Source of the DNA: Heliorestis convoluta
GTDB taxonomy: Bacteria > Bacillota > Desulfitobacteriia > Heliobacteriales > Heliobacteriaceae
Direction: 5' to 3'
NCBI RefSeq assembly: GCF_009649955.1
Contig: NZ_CP045875.1
Span: 681,059 to 745,058, forward strand
DNA: 64,000 nt
Positions 25,434-33,933 of the stretch are shown here, piece after piece; within the stretch, counting starts at the first letter, position 1; each line of letters opens with the position of its first letter. The notes below the pieces were generated by a model. The model did not search any database, was not told the origin of the DNA, and saw only the letters and a program-made list of their open reading frames with translations. Made by a program: the position numbers and the translations under genes.

Positions 25434-26984
25434 TTAGCTTTCTTTCTTATGTCGTTCAATTCCGACAATGCTGTAAAGCCGCTCCATATCAAGACTCTCT
25501 CTTACGATAGCTGCCAGGCGATTATAATCTTCTTCTTGTCGTTCTTTGCTAGAAAGAGCATGGGCAAAATTCAGCGGTCCCCAGCCTTTTTTTCGTCGTA
25601 AAAAGTTAATAAGCTGGTGTCGCAAGCTATCGTTATCGAAAATACCGTGTATATAGGTGCCAATAATCAGACCATCTTCTGATACAACGCCATCAAGAAG
25701 CTCCACGTTCTTTTCGCCACGTTGTAGCAGTTGACCAAAGGGTTGCTCTTTCTCTGTAAAATAACTGCGCCCCATATGAATCTCATAGCCTTCTACAGAA
25801 AGACCTTGTAAAGGTCCCAAAAAAGGTCCTTGGCCGCATAAGGTCGCTCGTACCTGGTAGGTGATTTTTTCTGCTTCCATTTGTGTTGTCATCGGGAATA
25901 AGCCAAGACCCGGTGCTTGTTGTTGCGTACTTTCTACTGCATAGGGATCGACAATCTCTTGGCCTAAAAGTTGATAGCCGCCACAGATACCCCAGAGCAT
26001 TTTCCCTTGCTCCACATGATCTTTAATTTTGGCAACAAGTCCGCTTTGCTGAAGCCAGAAAGCGTCTTCAATGGTATTTTTCGTGCCGGGCAGGATAACC
26101 AGATCAGGAGTACCAAATTGTTCTGCTTCTGTTACATAACGAAGATGGGTCCCTTCTTCTAGTGTTAAAGCGTCAAAGTCGGTGAAGTTAGAAATGCGAG
26201 GCAGTCGTATGACCACGATGTCTAGTTGCTCTGCTTGTGACACTTGCGTTGATGCTTTTTCTAAAGCAACAGAGTCTTCCGCTTGAATATGTAAACCTTG
26301 AAAATAGGGAACTACACCAAGTACAGGCTTTTTCGTATACTCTTCTAAAAAATCAATGGCTGGTTGTAAAAGCGTAATGTCCCCTCGAAATTTATTAATA
26401 ATAATGCCTTGAACCCGTTCTTGTTCATCGGGATCTAAAAGGGCCAGTGTTCCTACGACAGAGGCAAGAGCCCCACCGCGATCAATATCAGCCACTAACA
26501 ATACAGGTGCATCGGCCATTTTGGCGACTCGCATGTTGGCGATATCTCGTGCTTTAAGATTCACTTCCGCTGGTGAGCCAGCACCTTCAATCACAATCAC
26601 ATCATAGTCTCGATGAAATTGATCGAGACAAGCTTGGATCGTTGATAAAGCTTTGGGTGCATAGTCTAAGTGGTAGGTACGAGCATTGAGATTTCCTACA
26701 GCTTTCCCCATTAAGATAACTTGCGAAGAAGACTGTCCTGTTGGCTTTAAGAGAACTGGGTTCATTGCAACTTGCGGTTCTAATCCCGCTGCTTCTGCTT
26801 GTACGACCTGGGCACGACCCATTTCTTTGCCATCTTTGGTTACGTAAGAGTTCAAAGCCATATTTTGCGACTTAAAAGGAACAACAGCAAGGCCGTCTTG
26901 GTAAAAAATACGACATAAAGCTGTAGCAAGCACACTTTTTCCTACATTGGAACTCGTACCTTGTAACATAACTGATCGGGCCAA
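25434..26984 (-). CDS. cbiP: Cobyric acid synthase
   Basis: 516 residues from a TTG at 26982-26984, chosen because GGAAGGAGAG lies 6 nt before it; an ATG 24 nt upstream would include the ribosome site in the coding region. MLQGTSSNVGKSVL is the nucleotide loop, KSQNMALNSYVT and EGAGSPAEVNL follow, and the C-terminal amidotransferase domain has WGICGGYQLLG with the Cys and GTYIHGIFDND. It amidates side chains b, d, e and g. Confidence 0.95.
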   Translation of the reverse strand: MARSVMLQGTSSNVGKSVLATALCRIFYQDGLAVVPFKSQNMALNSYVTKDGKEMGRAQVVQAEAAGLEPQVAMNPVLLKPTGQSSSQVILMGKAVGNLNARTYHLDYAPKALSTIQACLDQFHRDYDVIVIEGAGSPAEVNLKARDIANMRVAKMADAPVLLVADIDRGGALASVVGTLALLDPDEQERVQGIIINKFRGDITLLQPAIDFLEEYTKKPVLGVVPYFQGLHIQAEDSVALEKASTQVSQAEQLDIVVIRLPRISNFTDFDALTLEEGTHLRYVTEAEQFGTPDLVILPGTKNTIEDAFWLQQSGLVAKIKDHVEQGKMLWGICGGYQLLGQEIVDPYAVESTQQQAPGLGLFPMTTQMEAEKITYQVRATLCGQGPFLGPLQGLSVEGYEIHMGRSYFTEKEQPFGQLLQRGEKNVELLDGVVSEDGLIIGTYIHGIFDNDSLRHQLINFLRRKKGWGPLNFAHALSSKERQEEDYNRLAAIVRESLDMERLYSIVGIERHKKES

Positions 26985-27039
26985 GCGATTCTCTCCTTCC
27001 TGATCCATTTCTCCGTTTTTCCCCTAGCTCTTCACTTCA

Positions 27040-27630
27040 CTATTTCACCTGAAGAGGATAACCACTAACGGTAAAGTAGACTCGATGCGCTTGTCGGGCA
27101 AAAGCTTGTTGAAGTAGCCCTGATAAATCGCGAAAAAGACGACTTAAGGGATCTATCGGTACAATCCCGAGTCCTACTTCATTGCCTACAACGAGAATTG
27201 TAGCTTTCGATTCCCGGGCTTGTAAGGCCAGTCTTTCTCCCCGCTCTAGGATCTCTCTTTCCTTTTCAGCAGACCAACTTCTTTCGTCATAGATAGGTAA
27301 AAGAAGATTGGTTAACCATAGCGTTAAGCAGTCGATTAAAATAACTTGATCTGCCTGATTCCATCTATAAAGGGCATCTTCAAGCTCTGTTGGCTCTTCT
27401 ACCGTAATCCACCCTTCCGGTCTCCGTTGTTGGTGTAAGGCAACTCTTTGACTCATTTCTTGATCGTAGACTTGGGCTGTAGCAATATAAAGAACTTTTT
27501 CTTCCGAAGAAGCCACTTGACTTGCCAACTTCTCCGCAAGAGAACTCTTGCCACTTCGAGCTCCGCCTGTAATTAGCACCAATTCACTTTGACCGACTTG
27601 AATCTCCCCATATCGAGACAGGATCAACAC
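27040..27630 (-). CDS. cobU: Adenosylcobinamide kinase/guanylyltransferase
   Basis: 196 residues. Walker A in LVLITGGARSGKSSLAEKL, YIATAQVYDQEM, the guanylylated-His region RVALHQQRRPEGW, LIDCLTLWLTNLL (Walker B) and VVGNEVGLGIVP identify the bifunctional CobU. It phosphorylates adenosylcobinamide and transfers GMP. The start is uncertain: GTG at 27628 has AAGGGG directly beside it. It is the first gene of the second cobalamin block; 22 nt further upstream begins a 6-bp tandem repeat. Confidence 0.93.
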   Translation of the reverse strand: MLILSRYGEIQVGQSELVLITGGARSGKSSLAEKLASQVASSEEKVLYIATAQVYDQEMSQRVALHQQRRPEGWITVEEPTELEDALYRWNQADQVILIDCLTLWLTNLLLPIYDERSWSAEKEREILERGERLALQARESKATILVVGNEVGLGIVPIDPLSRLFRDLSGLLQQAFARQAHRVYFTVSGYPLQVK

Positions 27631-27652
27631 CCCCTTGCGCTACAGTATGTGC

Positions 27653-27690
27653 CACCTGCACCTGCACCTGCACCTGCACCTGCACCTGCC
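27653..27690. repeat. Tandem 6-bp repeat, (CACCTG)6
   Basis: Six exact CACCTG units in the gap between cobU and the divergent HD-domain gene. It may expand or contract by slippage and alter the spacing of the two promoters. Confidence 0.9.
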
Positions 27691-27718
27691 CGGATTCTAA
27701 CTTTCAGCAGGCTCTTAT

Positions 27719-27733
27719 GCTATACTTTATCTA
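27719..27733 (+). promoter_or_regulatory. Extended -10 promoter, possible leaderless start
   Basis: TGC-TATACT (27718-27726) is an extended -10; the expected transcription start falls at or within a base or two of the ATG at 27733. No ribosome site precedes the ATG. Confidence 0.4.
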
Positions 27734-28269
27734 TGAAAAAAATATTTTCTAAAGTCATCTACCGATGCCGCCAAGTGCTCTGGGCTTTAAATAGTAAAGT
27801 TACACCAGAAGAAGAAACCTGGACCGCTAGCTTATTAACCAAAGAAGAATATACCATTTTTTCTCAACTAAACCTATCGGATCAACGCCATTGCCTAGAC
27901 GTCGCTTACTACTGCAAAGAAAAAGCAAAGCACCTTGAGGAGAAGCAACAAAAACTACTCGTAAAAGTATCCTTGCTCCATGACATGGGCAAAAGGCACC
28001 ATCGCCTTCAACTCTGGCATCGAATTCTCTATGTTCTACTGCAAAATCACCCAAATTGGCTGAATAAAGCGAAAAAAACCTCGCTTCTACAAAAGCCTTT
28101 AGAAGTTCTAGCTTGTCATAGTTCCATCGGCGCTGAAGAAGCGAAAAAAAGAGGCTGGTCCAATGACGTAATCACGTTAATCCACCATCATCATAACCCT
28201 CACGCTACCTTGGAGCAACCTTTGGCAGAACTCCTCACTCTTTTGCAGGAAGCAGACGAAAAGTACTAG
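27733..28269 (+). CDS. HD-domain phosphohydrolase-like protein
   Basis: 178 residues from ATG 27733. A longer in-frame reading from 27589 would translate the tandem repeat as Pro-Ala copies and is rejected. The HD pattern is RHCLDVAYYC (first His), VSLLHDMGKR (His-Asp), the ACHSSIGAE His, VITLIHHHHNP and a final EADE acid. Such proteins hydrolyse nucleotides or phosphodiesters with a metal. It is the only plus-strand gene among the cobalamin genes and, with the adjacent repeat element, splits them into two blocks. No Shine-Dalgarno sequence is seen, suggesting leaderless translation. Confidence 0.75.
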   Translation: MKKIFSKVIYRCRQVLWALNSKVTPEEETWTASLLTKEEYTIFSQLNLSDQRHCLDVAYYCKEKAKHLEEKQQKLLVKVSLLHDMGKRHHRLQLWHRILYVLLQNHPNWLNKAKKTSLLQKPLEVLACHSSIGAEEAKKRGWSNDVITLIHHHHNPHATLEQPLAELLTLLQEADEKY

Positions 28270-28298
28270 CCTCACCAGAAGTGAAGGTTACTTTTTCT
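28270..28298 (+). terminator. Weak terminator after the HD gene
   Basis: CCTCAC and GTG-A-AGG pair with one bulged A, followed by TTACTTTTTC. It lies right after the stop codon. Confidence 0.35.
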
Positions 28299-28316
28299 TA
28301 GCGATTGAATATTTTT

Positions 28317-28360
28317 GTGTACCCCCCCATGCCTGGTCGGGCACAACCACTGATGAAAAT
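28317..28360 (-). repeat. DR unit of element B
   Basis: Minus strand TTTTCATCAGTGG followed by GTGCCCG-AC-CAGGCAT; third copy of the DR unit in the window. Confidence 0.6.
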
Positions 28361-28399
28361 AACTTTTCCTGATTACGTTGGGGTTACTTCATAGAGGGG

Positions 28400-28507
28400 C
28401 CAGGTCATCACGCTTTCCTGCGCTCTGGACTGGTCCCACGCTGTTACCGCCAGCAAGCTGGCGACAGCTGAGGTCCCAAGTCCCGCTGCGGAAAGCGTGA
28501 TGCCCAG
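28400..28507 (+). repeat. Hairpin H2, copy B
   Basis: Same fold as 5717-5824 with one base change next to the basal stem. Confidence 0.75.
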
Positions 28508-28635
28508 TCCCAGAGGATTTTTACTGATTGTGACTCCCGTTGGCATAGCTTTGCGTAACGTCCTGCTATGTTTGCACAGCTGCCTACTGTATTTGCAATA
28601 GGCCCAAACTCAGTCACAACCAGCAAAATGTACCT

Positions 28636-28750
28636 GGGTCAGGCGTTATGACTTCCTGGAGAGAGGACTTCAGACCTCAGCCATCGGCAGCTTGCTGCCG
28701 CTCATGGCGTGGGATGAGTCCGTTCGGAAGGAATTCATAACGCCTGACCC
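28636..28750 (-). repeat. Hairpin H1, copy B
   Basis: Same fold as 5473-5587 with one base change just inside the 16-bp basal stem. Confidence 0.75.
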
Positions 28751-28810
28751 CACCACAGGGTAGCTATTTTCGTACTATCAACACAGCAGAACCGTCCCCC
28801 TGCGCTAGTA

Positions 28811-29434
28811 CTAAGGCATCTGCAACAAAAGCGCATTCACAATCGCAGCCGCCGTCGTACTACCACCTTTCGTACCTTCGATAGTAATATAAGGAACATC
28901 AAGAGCCCTAAGCAATTCTTTCGATTCAGCAGCTCCCACGAAACCAACAGGCACCCCAATGACAAGAGCAGGACGGCAAAGGCCGCCTTCGATGGCTTTC
29001 ATGAGCTCAAAAAGAGCTGTCGGAGCGTTGCCAATGGCTACAACGGTACCATTAAGTTGGGGCGCTAAGATTCGAAAGGCTGTCATAGCCCTTGTTTCTC
29101 CCGTTCTTTTCGCTTCTTCGACGACTTGCTCATCATGAATGGTGCAAATGATTTGGCCGCCTCGAGGTTGTAGTAACTTATAATTGATGCCACTTCGAAC
29201 CATGTTAACGTCACAGTAGATCGAAGCGCCTTGGGCCAGTGCACGTATACCTGCTTGTGCTGCATTGGGAGAAAAATGAACGAGGGGCGCAATATCAACA
29301 TCGCCCGTCGTGTGAACAACGCGCATAATTACTTTTTTCTCTTCTTCTGTTACCTGAAGTGGCCCCAATTGACTGGCAATGATGGCCATGCTTGTATCTT
29401 CAATCGCTTTTGGGTTGGTTATATATTCCATCAT
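28811..29434 (-). CDS. cbiC: Cobalt-precorrin-8 methylmutase
   Basis: 207 residues. It moves the C11 methyl group to C12 to give cobyrinate. IxxxSMAIIASQLG, VVHTTGDVDIAPLVHFSPNA with the catalytic His, DVNMVRSGIN, GNAPTALFEL and GVPVGFVGAAESKELL are family motifs. ATG follows CAGGAG and overlaps the cbiX stop by 4 nt. It is the last gene of the first cobalamin block; the repeat element begins 38 nt downstream. Confidence 0.95.
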   Translation of the reverse strand: MMEYITNPKAIEDTSMAIIASQLGPLQVTEEEKKVIMRVVHTTGDVDIAPLVHFSPNAAQAGIRALAQGASIYCDVNMVRSGINYKLLQPRGGQIICTIHDEQVVEEAKRTGETRAMTAFRILAPQLNGTVVAIGNAPTALFELMKAIEGGLCRPALVIGVPVGFVGAAESKELLRALDVPYITIEGTKGGSTTAAAIVNALLLQMP

Positions 29435-29799
29435 GGTAACTCCTGAATTCGATCATGAATTAATTGAGCCAACCGCTTGTCAACACCAAAAGGTCGACCT
29501 AAGTTGATTGTTACATGGGGATATTGTGGGCGTAACTCTTCTAAAAGACAAGGTATGTCTCTTTTAAGATGGATGCCGTTATTCAAAAAGAGAGGTACCA
29601 CTTTCACATTGTCAACGCCTTCTTTTTCTATTAACTGCCGAATCCCTTCTTCTAAGCTTGGTTCGGCCAGTTCCATAAAAGCTACGAGGAGTGGCTCTAC
29701 TCCAAATTGTTCCTTAACAAGTTCCCCGAGGGCAACAGCATTTTCATTGGCTTCTGCAGCCCGGCTCCCATGAGCAAAAAGAATAACTCCACTTTTCAT
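29431..29799 (-). CDS. cbiX: Sirohydrochlorin cobaltochelatase, short form
   Basis: 122 residues from ATG 29797-29799, chosen for AAAGGAG 8 nt upstream; the reading upstream of this is not conserved. GVILFAHGSRAAEANE carries the metal-binding His and VVPLFLNNGIHLKRDIP the second. It inserts cobalt into sirohydrochlorin. The short, single-domain CbiX acts as a homodimer, as in archaea and many Firmicutes. Overlaps cbiJ upstream and cbiC downstream by 4 nt each. Confidence 0.93.
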   Translation of the reverse strand: MKSGVILFAHGSRAAEANENAVALGELVKEQFGVEPLLVAFMELAEPSLEEGIRQLIEKEGVDNVKVVPLFLNNGIHLKRDIPCLLEELRPQYPHVTINLGRPFGVDKRLAQLIHDRIQELP

Positions 29800-30605
29800 C
29801 GTTCTATCTCCTTTGTCTGTCTTTGCATGGCCCACTTTATGACTTCTTCTAAGTCTCCTGTCACCTGGGGATATTCTAAAGAAGGACGCTTTAACACAAT
29901 AATATCCATTTTAGAATCCAGGGCCGCCTGGATTTTTTCTATTGCGCCCCCTGGAGAGCCACTTTCTTTGGTTATAAGCCATTGGGCTCCCGTATGTACA
30001 AATAATGCTTTGTTGAGATCATAGGAAAAAGGTCCTTGCATGGCAATAATTTGCCATGGTTGTAATCCTAGATCTTGACTGTGAGCAATTTGATCTGTTT
30101 CGGGCAAAATGCGCACAAAAGGCACAAGATGACGGGACTGAAGATCAGGTACGGCCTGGGCGAGAATGCGGCTTCCTGTGGCAAGAAAGACTTTTTCTCC
30201 GGCTTTGGCTTGTTCTAAATAAGTAAGTGCTTCACTCCAAGTAGAAGCGACTCGAAGATAGGGCGACTTCGGTAAGGCTGTAGAAGGTCTTTCGTAGCGT
30301 AGATAGGGCAGGTTTCGCTTGCTAGCCAGATCGATTAGATTTTCTGAAGCTAGGCGAGCATAGGGATGGCTCAGATCCAGAAGGGCTTGAACTTGATACT
30401 TTTTCACGAATGAATCCATGGCTTCTCTTGAAAGTGCCTCTTGATGAATTTTTAAGTAGCCCTTTTGTAGGGCTGCTGAAAAAGGGTGCGTGATTAATTC
30501 AGCACCATAAGAGCTGACGACTGTGGCCACAACAGGCATTTTAGAAGCTAGAAGCTTTTGGAGTACCTTTGTCGCTTCACTGGTACCGGCAACAAGCCAA
30601 ATCAC
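29796..30605 (-). CDS. cbiJ: Cobalt-precorrin-6A reductase
   Basis: 269 residues from GTG 30603-30605, whose GTGA overlaps the cbiH stop and follows GAGG by 9 nt; another in-frame start lies 30 nt upstream. VIWLVAGTSEA binds NAD(P)H, and DLSHPYARLASENL, LRYERPS, FLATGSR, RILPE and ITKESGSPGG are CbiJ/CobK motifs. It reduces the C18-C19 double bond of the ring. Confidence 0.93.
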   Translation of the reverse strand: MIWLVAGTSEATKVLQKLLASKMPVVATVVSSYGAELITHPFSAALQKGYLKIHQEALSREAMDSFVKKYQVQALLDLSHPYARLASENLIDLASKRNLPYLRYERPSTALPKSPYLRVASTWSEALTYLEQAKAGEKVFLATGSRILAQAVPDLQSRHLVPFVRILPETDQIAHSQDLGLQPWQIIAMQGPFSYDLNKALFVHTGAQWLITKESGSPGGAIEKIQAALDSKMDIIVLKRPSLEYPQVTGDLEEVIKWAMQRQTKEIER

Positions 30606-31426
30606 AGTCGATAGCCTCGCGGTGTAATCATCCAAGATCCTTCTACGTAGGTCTGAGAATTTCCTATTATGATCGTCGTGAACATATCAATCGGATGGTC
30701 CAAGAACTGGCCCAATGTGGTTATTACTTTTTCTTCGCCTTGTCGCCCTACATTGCGCACAATACCAACTGGTGTCTGGGCTTCTTTATGTTGTAGCAAG
30801 CATTGTTGAACTTCAACGATTTGCTGAATTCTCTTTTTACTTTTGGGGTTATAAAGCGCAATCACATAATCACCGAGAGCGGCACATTCTACCCGTCGCA
30901 ATATCAATTCCCAGGGTGTTAATAAATCGCTTAAGGAGATAATGGCAAAATCGTGCATCAAAGGTGCACCCAATTGAGCCGCCGCAGCTGTAGCTGCAGT
31001 AACGCCTGCAACGACTTCTACTTGTACCGATTCTGCGCCTTCCGTTCCTGTTACGAGCTCTAATACCAGACCAGCCATGCCATAGACGCCTGGATCGCCA
31101 CTAGAGACAAGGGCCACCTTCTTCCCTGACAAAGCGAGCTCCACTGCTTTTTGGCATCGTTCCACTTCTTTTCGCATACCAGAAGTGAATATTTCTTTGT
31201 CTTCTGTTAGGTCGGCAATGAGCTCTACATAAGGATGATATCCTACAATGACTTCAGCACTTCCAATGACTTCTAAAGCCCTGGATGTCATTTCATCTTT
31301 TCCTGCTGGACCGAGTCCAACAATGGCCAGGGAGCCTCGGCAAGGGCTATCGTTACAGGTCCGTAGCTTCTCTTGGTTACCAGGAGACGGCTCCGTTGAT
31401 GCACTAGTAAAGCCGCTGGTTCGCAT
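30602..31426 (-). CDS. cbiH: Cobalt-precorrin-3B C17-methyltransferase
   Basis: 274 residues. SAM-dependent methyltransferase that contracts the ring. LAIVGLGPAGKDEMTSRAL starts the conserved part at residue 33, with SSGDPGVYGMAGLVLE, GVTAATAAAAQLGAPLMHDF and ALYNPKSKKR following. The only start behind a ribosome site (GGAG, 9 nt) is the ATG at 31424, giving a 31-residue non-conserved leader encoded within the end of cbiG in another frame: the overlap is 139 nt. Confidence 0.93.
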   Translation of the reverse strand: MRTSGFTSASTEPSPGNQEKLRTCNDSPCRGSLAIVGLGPAGKDEMTSRALEVIGSAEVIVGYHPYVELIADLTEDKEIFTSGMRKEVERCQKAVELALSGKKVALVSSGDPGVYGMAGLVLELVTGTEGAESVQVEVVAGVTAATAAAAQLGAPLMHDFAIISLSDLLTPWELILRRVECAALGDYVIALYNPKSKKRIQQIVEVQQCLLQHKEAQTPVGIVRNVGRQGEEKVITTLGQFLDHPIDMFTTIIIGNSQTYVEGSWMITPRGYRL

Positions 31427-32460
31427 AGAGCTTTCACTCCAATCGTTTGATAAACAAAGGATGATGCTGTAATTTCTTCGTGTTGGTTACAGCAATTTTC
31501 TATCTCATAAGGTTGAAATGTGTAAAAGGGTAGCTCCCGCTCCCGGGCTAGCTCTACCAAAGCAGGCTCCTCTTTCTTGATCCAACCACTTGCTATGGCA
31601 AGAAGGCAACGCTCATCAATCTCTGCTTCCACAAAAGCTTGATGTAAAGCTGCTTTCACCTTTTCTAAAGAAACGCCTCGTCGACAACCGATTCCAGCTA
31701 CAATGTAGCGCGGATACAACGTGATAGTGGCAGGGCTTTTTTTTCTTGTTGATGTACATAATACCGTAAGATTGTTACCTTTATTATCTCCTAGGGCTAG
31801 CTCCCGCTTTTCTTCTTCATCCTTTATATGGCTTGTCCAGGTTTGCCAAGGAATCTGTAGTTCCGGCGCAACTTTATATTCTTTATCTAGGGGTGATAAT
31901 TTGTTTTTTATATATCTTTGCCAATATTGCAAGAATTTCTCTTCCATCAACCATTGTACAGGTTGCTGTCGGAGTAAAGCGGATGAGATTTTTTTTACAT
32001 TTTCCCAAGGGTCTATTCGAGCACCATAACGACGAGCAAAAAGATCGACAGCTGGCACTTCTACGACATCGGTGGCCGTTGTGATAACTGGCTTTGCATC
32101 AATCGCTTGGGCCACTTGGTGAGCCAGTTCATTGGCACCGCCCCAATGCCCTGAAAGCACTGCAATTACATGGTGACCCTTTTCGTCTAGGGCGACTACA
32201 GGTGGATCCTGTTTCTTGTTCGTCATCAAAGGCCCTAAAAAGCGAACAAGAATCGCAAGAGCACCGATGAAAAGAATCGGTCGCCCTTCCTGATAGATGC
32301 CTCCAAAGGTTGGTTGTAGCGGTTTTTTCCATCGCCTGTAACGATTTGTTTCCCCTAGGAAGTCCAGATCTTCTGGAATCCACAAGATACTTTCGGGAAA
32401 AACCGAGGCAATTCTACTGCCCAGGTTCGCTCCTCCAGGCGTTAGGGCAATGATATTCAC
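31288..32460 (-). CDS. cbiG: Cobalt-precorrin-5A hydrolase
   Basis: 390 residues. It opens the delta-lactone and releases acetaldehyde. N-terminal and middle motifs include FIGALAILVR, VVALDEKGHHVIAVLSGHWGGANELA and TTATDV; the C-terminal domain has VAGIGCRRGVSLEKV, ASGWIKKEEPALVELA and the end KRSYGPVTIALAEA. GTG start overlaps the cbiF stop (GTGA). The last 11 codons or so lie beyond the conserved end, inside the cbiH overlap. Confidence 0.94.
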   Translation of the reverse strand: MNIIALTPGGANLGSRIASVFPESILWIPEDLDFLGETNRYRRWKKPLQPTFGGIYQEGRPILFIGALAILVRFLGPLMTNKKQDPPVVALDEKGHHVIAVLSGHWGGANELAHQVAQAIDAKPVITTATDVVEVPAVDLFARRYGARIDPWENVKKISSALLRQQPVQWLMEEKFLQYWQRYIKNKLSPLDKEYKVAPELQIPWQTWTSHIKDEEEKRELALGDNKGNNLTVLCTSTRKKSPATITLYPRYIVAGIGCRRGVSLEKVKAALHQAFVEAEIDERCLLAIASGWIKKEEPALVELARERELPFYTFQPYEIENCCNQHEEITASSFVYQTIGVKALCEPAALLVHQRSRLLVTKRSYGPVTIALAEAPWPLLDSVQQEKMK

Positions 32461-33221
32461 GCCCCATCTCCTGTTCCGATTCGATAGCCATGGGTAAAAG
32501 ATCCATCGTAGAGCAGAGAACGTTCATAGGGGCCTTCAAGAAAAGAGCCTACAAGGATCATCGCTGTCCGTTCGATGCCTGCCTTTTCTACTTTCTGCGC
32601 AATTGTCTCTAAAGTACCAAAAACCTTTTTTTCTTCTGGCCATGAGGCTTTGTAGACAAGGGCGATCGGACAATGCTTTTCATATCCGCCTGCGATCAAT
32701 TCTTGTACGACATCTTTGATTTTATGGGTGCTTAAAAAAATACACATAGAGGCGTTGTGGCGAGCAAGCTCTCTGAGAGATTCTTTCTCTGGGACAAGGG
32801 TTCTGCCAGATAGTCGAGTGATAATTACCGTTTGCGAGACACCAGGTAAAGTAAGTTCTCGATTGAGTGAAGCAGCTGCTGCGACAAAAGAACTCACACC
32901 AGGGACAACTTCATAGGCAATATTTTTTTCATCTAAGCCATCCATTTGCTCTCGAATGGCCCCGTAGATAGAGGGATCTCCTGTGTGGAGACGAACGACT
33001 TTTTTTCCTTCCTCATGGCCTTGGATCATAATTGCAAGTACTTCTTCTAAGGTCATGGAGGCGCTGTTGTAAATGGTTGCTTCCTGCCGACAATGGCTTA
33101 GAATTTCAGGGTTCACCAGTGAACCGGCATAAATAACAAGGTCTGCCTGGGCTAATTTTTTCTGTCCTTTTAGGGTGATTAGATCGGGATCACCAGGACC
33201 GGCACCAACAAAGCTAATCAA
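32457..33221 (-). CDS. cbiF: Cobalt-precorrin-4 C11-methyltransferase
   Basis: 254 residues. SAM-binding motifs FVGAGPGDPDLITLKG, YAGSLV, RLHTGDPSIYGAIREQ and VVPGVSSFVAAAA identify CbiF/CobM. TTG start behind AAGGAGG, overlapping the cbiL stop by 8 nt. Confidence 0.95.
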   Translation of the reverse strand: MISFVGAGPGDPDLITLKGQKKLAQADLVIYAGSLVNPEILSHCRQEATIYNSASMTLEEVLAIMIQGHEEGKKVVRLHTGDPSIYGAIREQMDGLDEKNIAYEVVPGVSSFVAAAASLNRELTLPGVSQTVIITRLSGRTLVPEKESLRELARHNASMCIFLSTHKIKDVVQELIAGGYEKHCPIALVYKASWPEEKKVFGTLETIAQKVEKAGIERTAMILVGSFLEGPYERSLLYDGSFTHGYRIGTGDGA

Positions 33222-33933
33222 CAGGAAGGCCTCCTTTTTTCACCAGTAGCAAACTCAGGTAGTCAAGCTCTTGTCCTTGCAGCAATCTAAGATCTTTTTG
33301 AATTACTTCACCGGAGAGGCCGCATCGAGAAATGTAATAAGAAGAAGAAAGTCGTCCTTCTTCTTCTAGAATTTTATAAATTTGTTCAAAAGAAGAAGCG
33401 CCCTTCATTAAGACAAGGTTGGGAAAGCTTTTAAGATAACTGCGTAGCTTTTCAGTTTCGCCCAGGGCCGGTACGATAAGAAGAGGCTCTGTGCCTTCTG
33501 CCAGGGCTACATTGGCCGCAGAAGCGGCGGCTGCAAAAGAGGTAATCCCAGGTATACTCTCGATCTGTACAGTTTTATCAATGCTGCGTAAAGCTGCAAT
33601 TAGATAGCTATAGGTAGAGTAAAGCAAACAATCGCCAATCGTGACAAAGGCACAGTTTTGTTCTTGTAGGACCTCGTAGATCTGTGCTGCACCTTCTTGC
33701 CAAGATTTCTCTAAAAGCTCTTTGTTTTGTGTCATCGGTAAGTGTAGAGAAATAACTTGACTACTTGGAGGAATTAATTCTTTGATGATAGAAAGGGCAA
33801 TGCCTTCCCTTCCCCCTTTGCCTTGTGGGGTAAAGATTACTTTTACGTCTTGCAGAATTCGGTATGCTTTCCGCGTCAACAGTTCGGGATCACCAGGACC
33901 TACACCGATTCCGTACAGTTGGCCCAGTGGCAT
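33214..33933 (-). CDS. cbiL: Cobalt-precorrin-2 C20-methyltransferase
   Basis: 239 residues from the ATG at 33931-33933, chosen for AAGGAGG 7-8 nt upstream. LYGIGVGPGDPELLTRKA, the KxxxFTPQ loop, TIGDCLLYSTYSYL and SIPGITSFAAAAS are CbiL/CobI motifs. Its first 34 nt lie within the end of cbiET in a different frame. Confidence 0.94.
   Translation of the reverse strand: MPLGQLYGIGVGPGDPELLTRKAYRILQDVKVIFTPQGKGGREGIALSIIKELIPPSSQVISLHLPMTQNKELLEKSWQEGAAQIYEVLQEQNCAFVTIGDCLLYSTYSYLIAALRSIDKTVQIESIPGITSFAAAASAANVALAEGTEPLLIVPALGETEKLRSYLKSFPNLVLMKGASSFEQIYKILEEEGRLSSSYYISRCGLSGEVIQKDLRLLQGQELDYLSLLLVKKGGLPVD

Larger units (their letters stand above)
28317..28773 (-). mobile_element. Palindromic repeat element, copy B
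   Basis: The reverse complement of the element at 5407-5912. It holds the DR unit (28317-28360), H2 (28400-28507), a folded spacer and H1 (28636-28750). Homology stops at TTTTCGT (28773), so the DR copy beyond H1 is absent here. H1 differs from copy A at one of 115 bases and H2 at one of 108. This fills the 541-base gap between the HD gene and cbiC; no coding frame is credible. Confidence 0.75.

Noticed and set aside
27589-27732. Upstream extension of the HD gene encoding Pro-Ala repeats
   Set aside because: The Pro-Ala stretch is only the CACCTG tandem repeat read in one frame; it overlaps the start of cobU on the other strand, and homology begins at ATG 27733.
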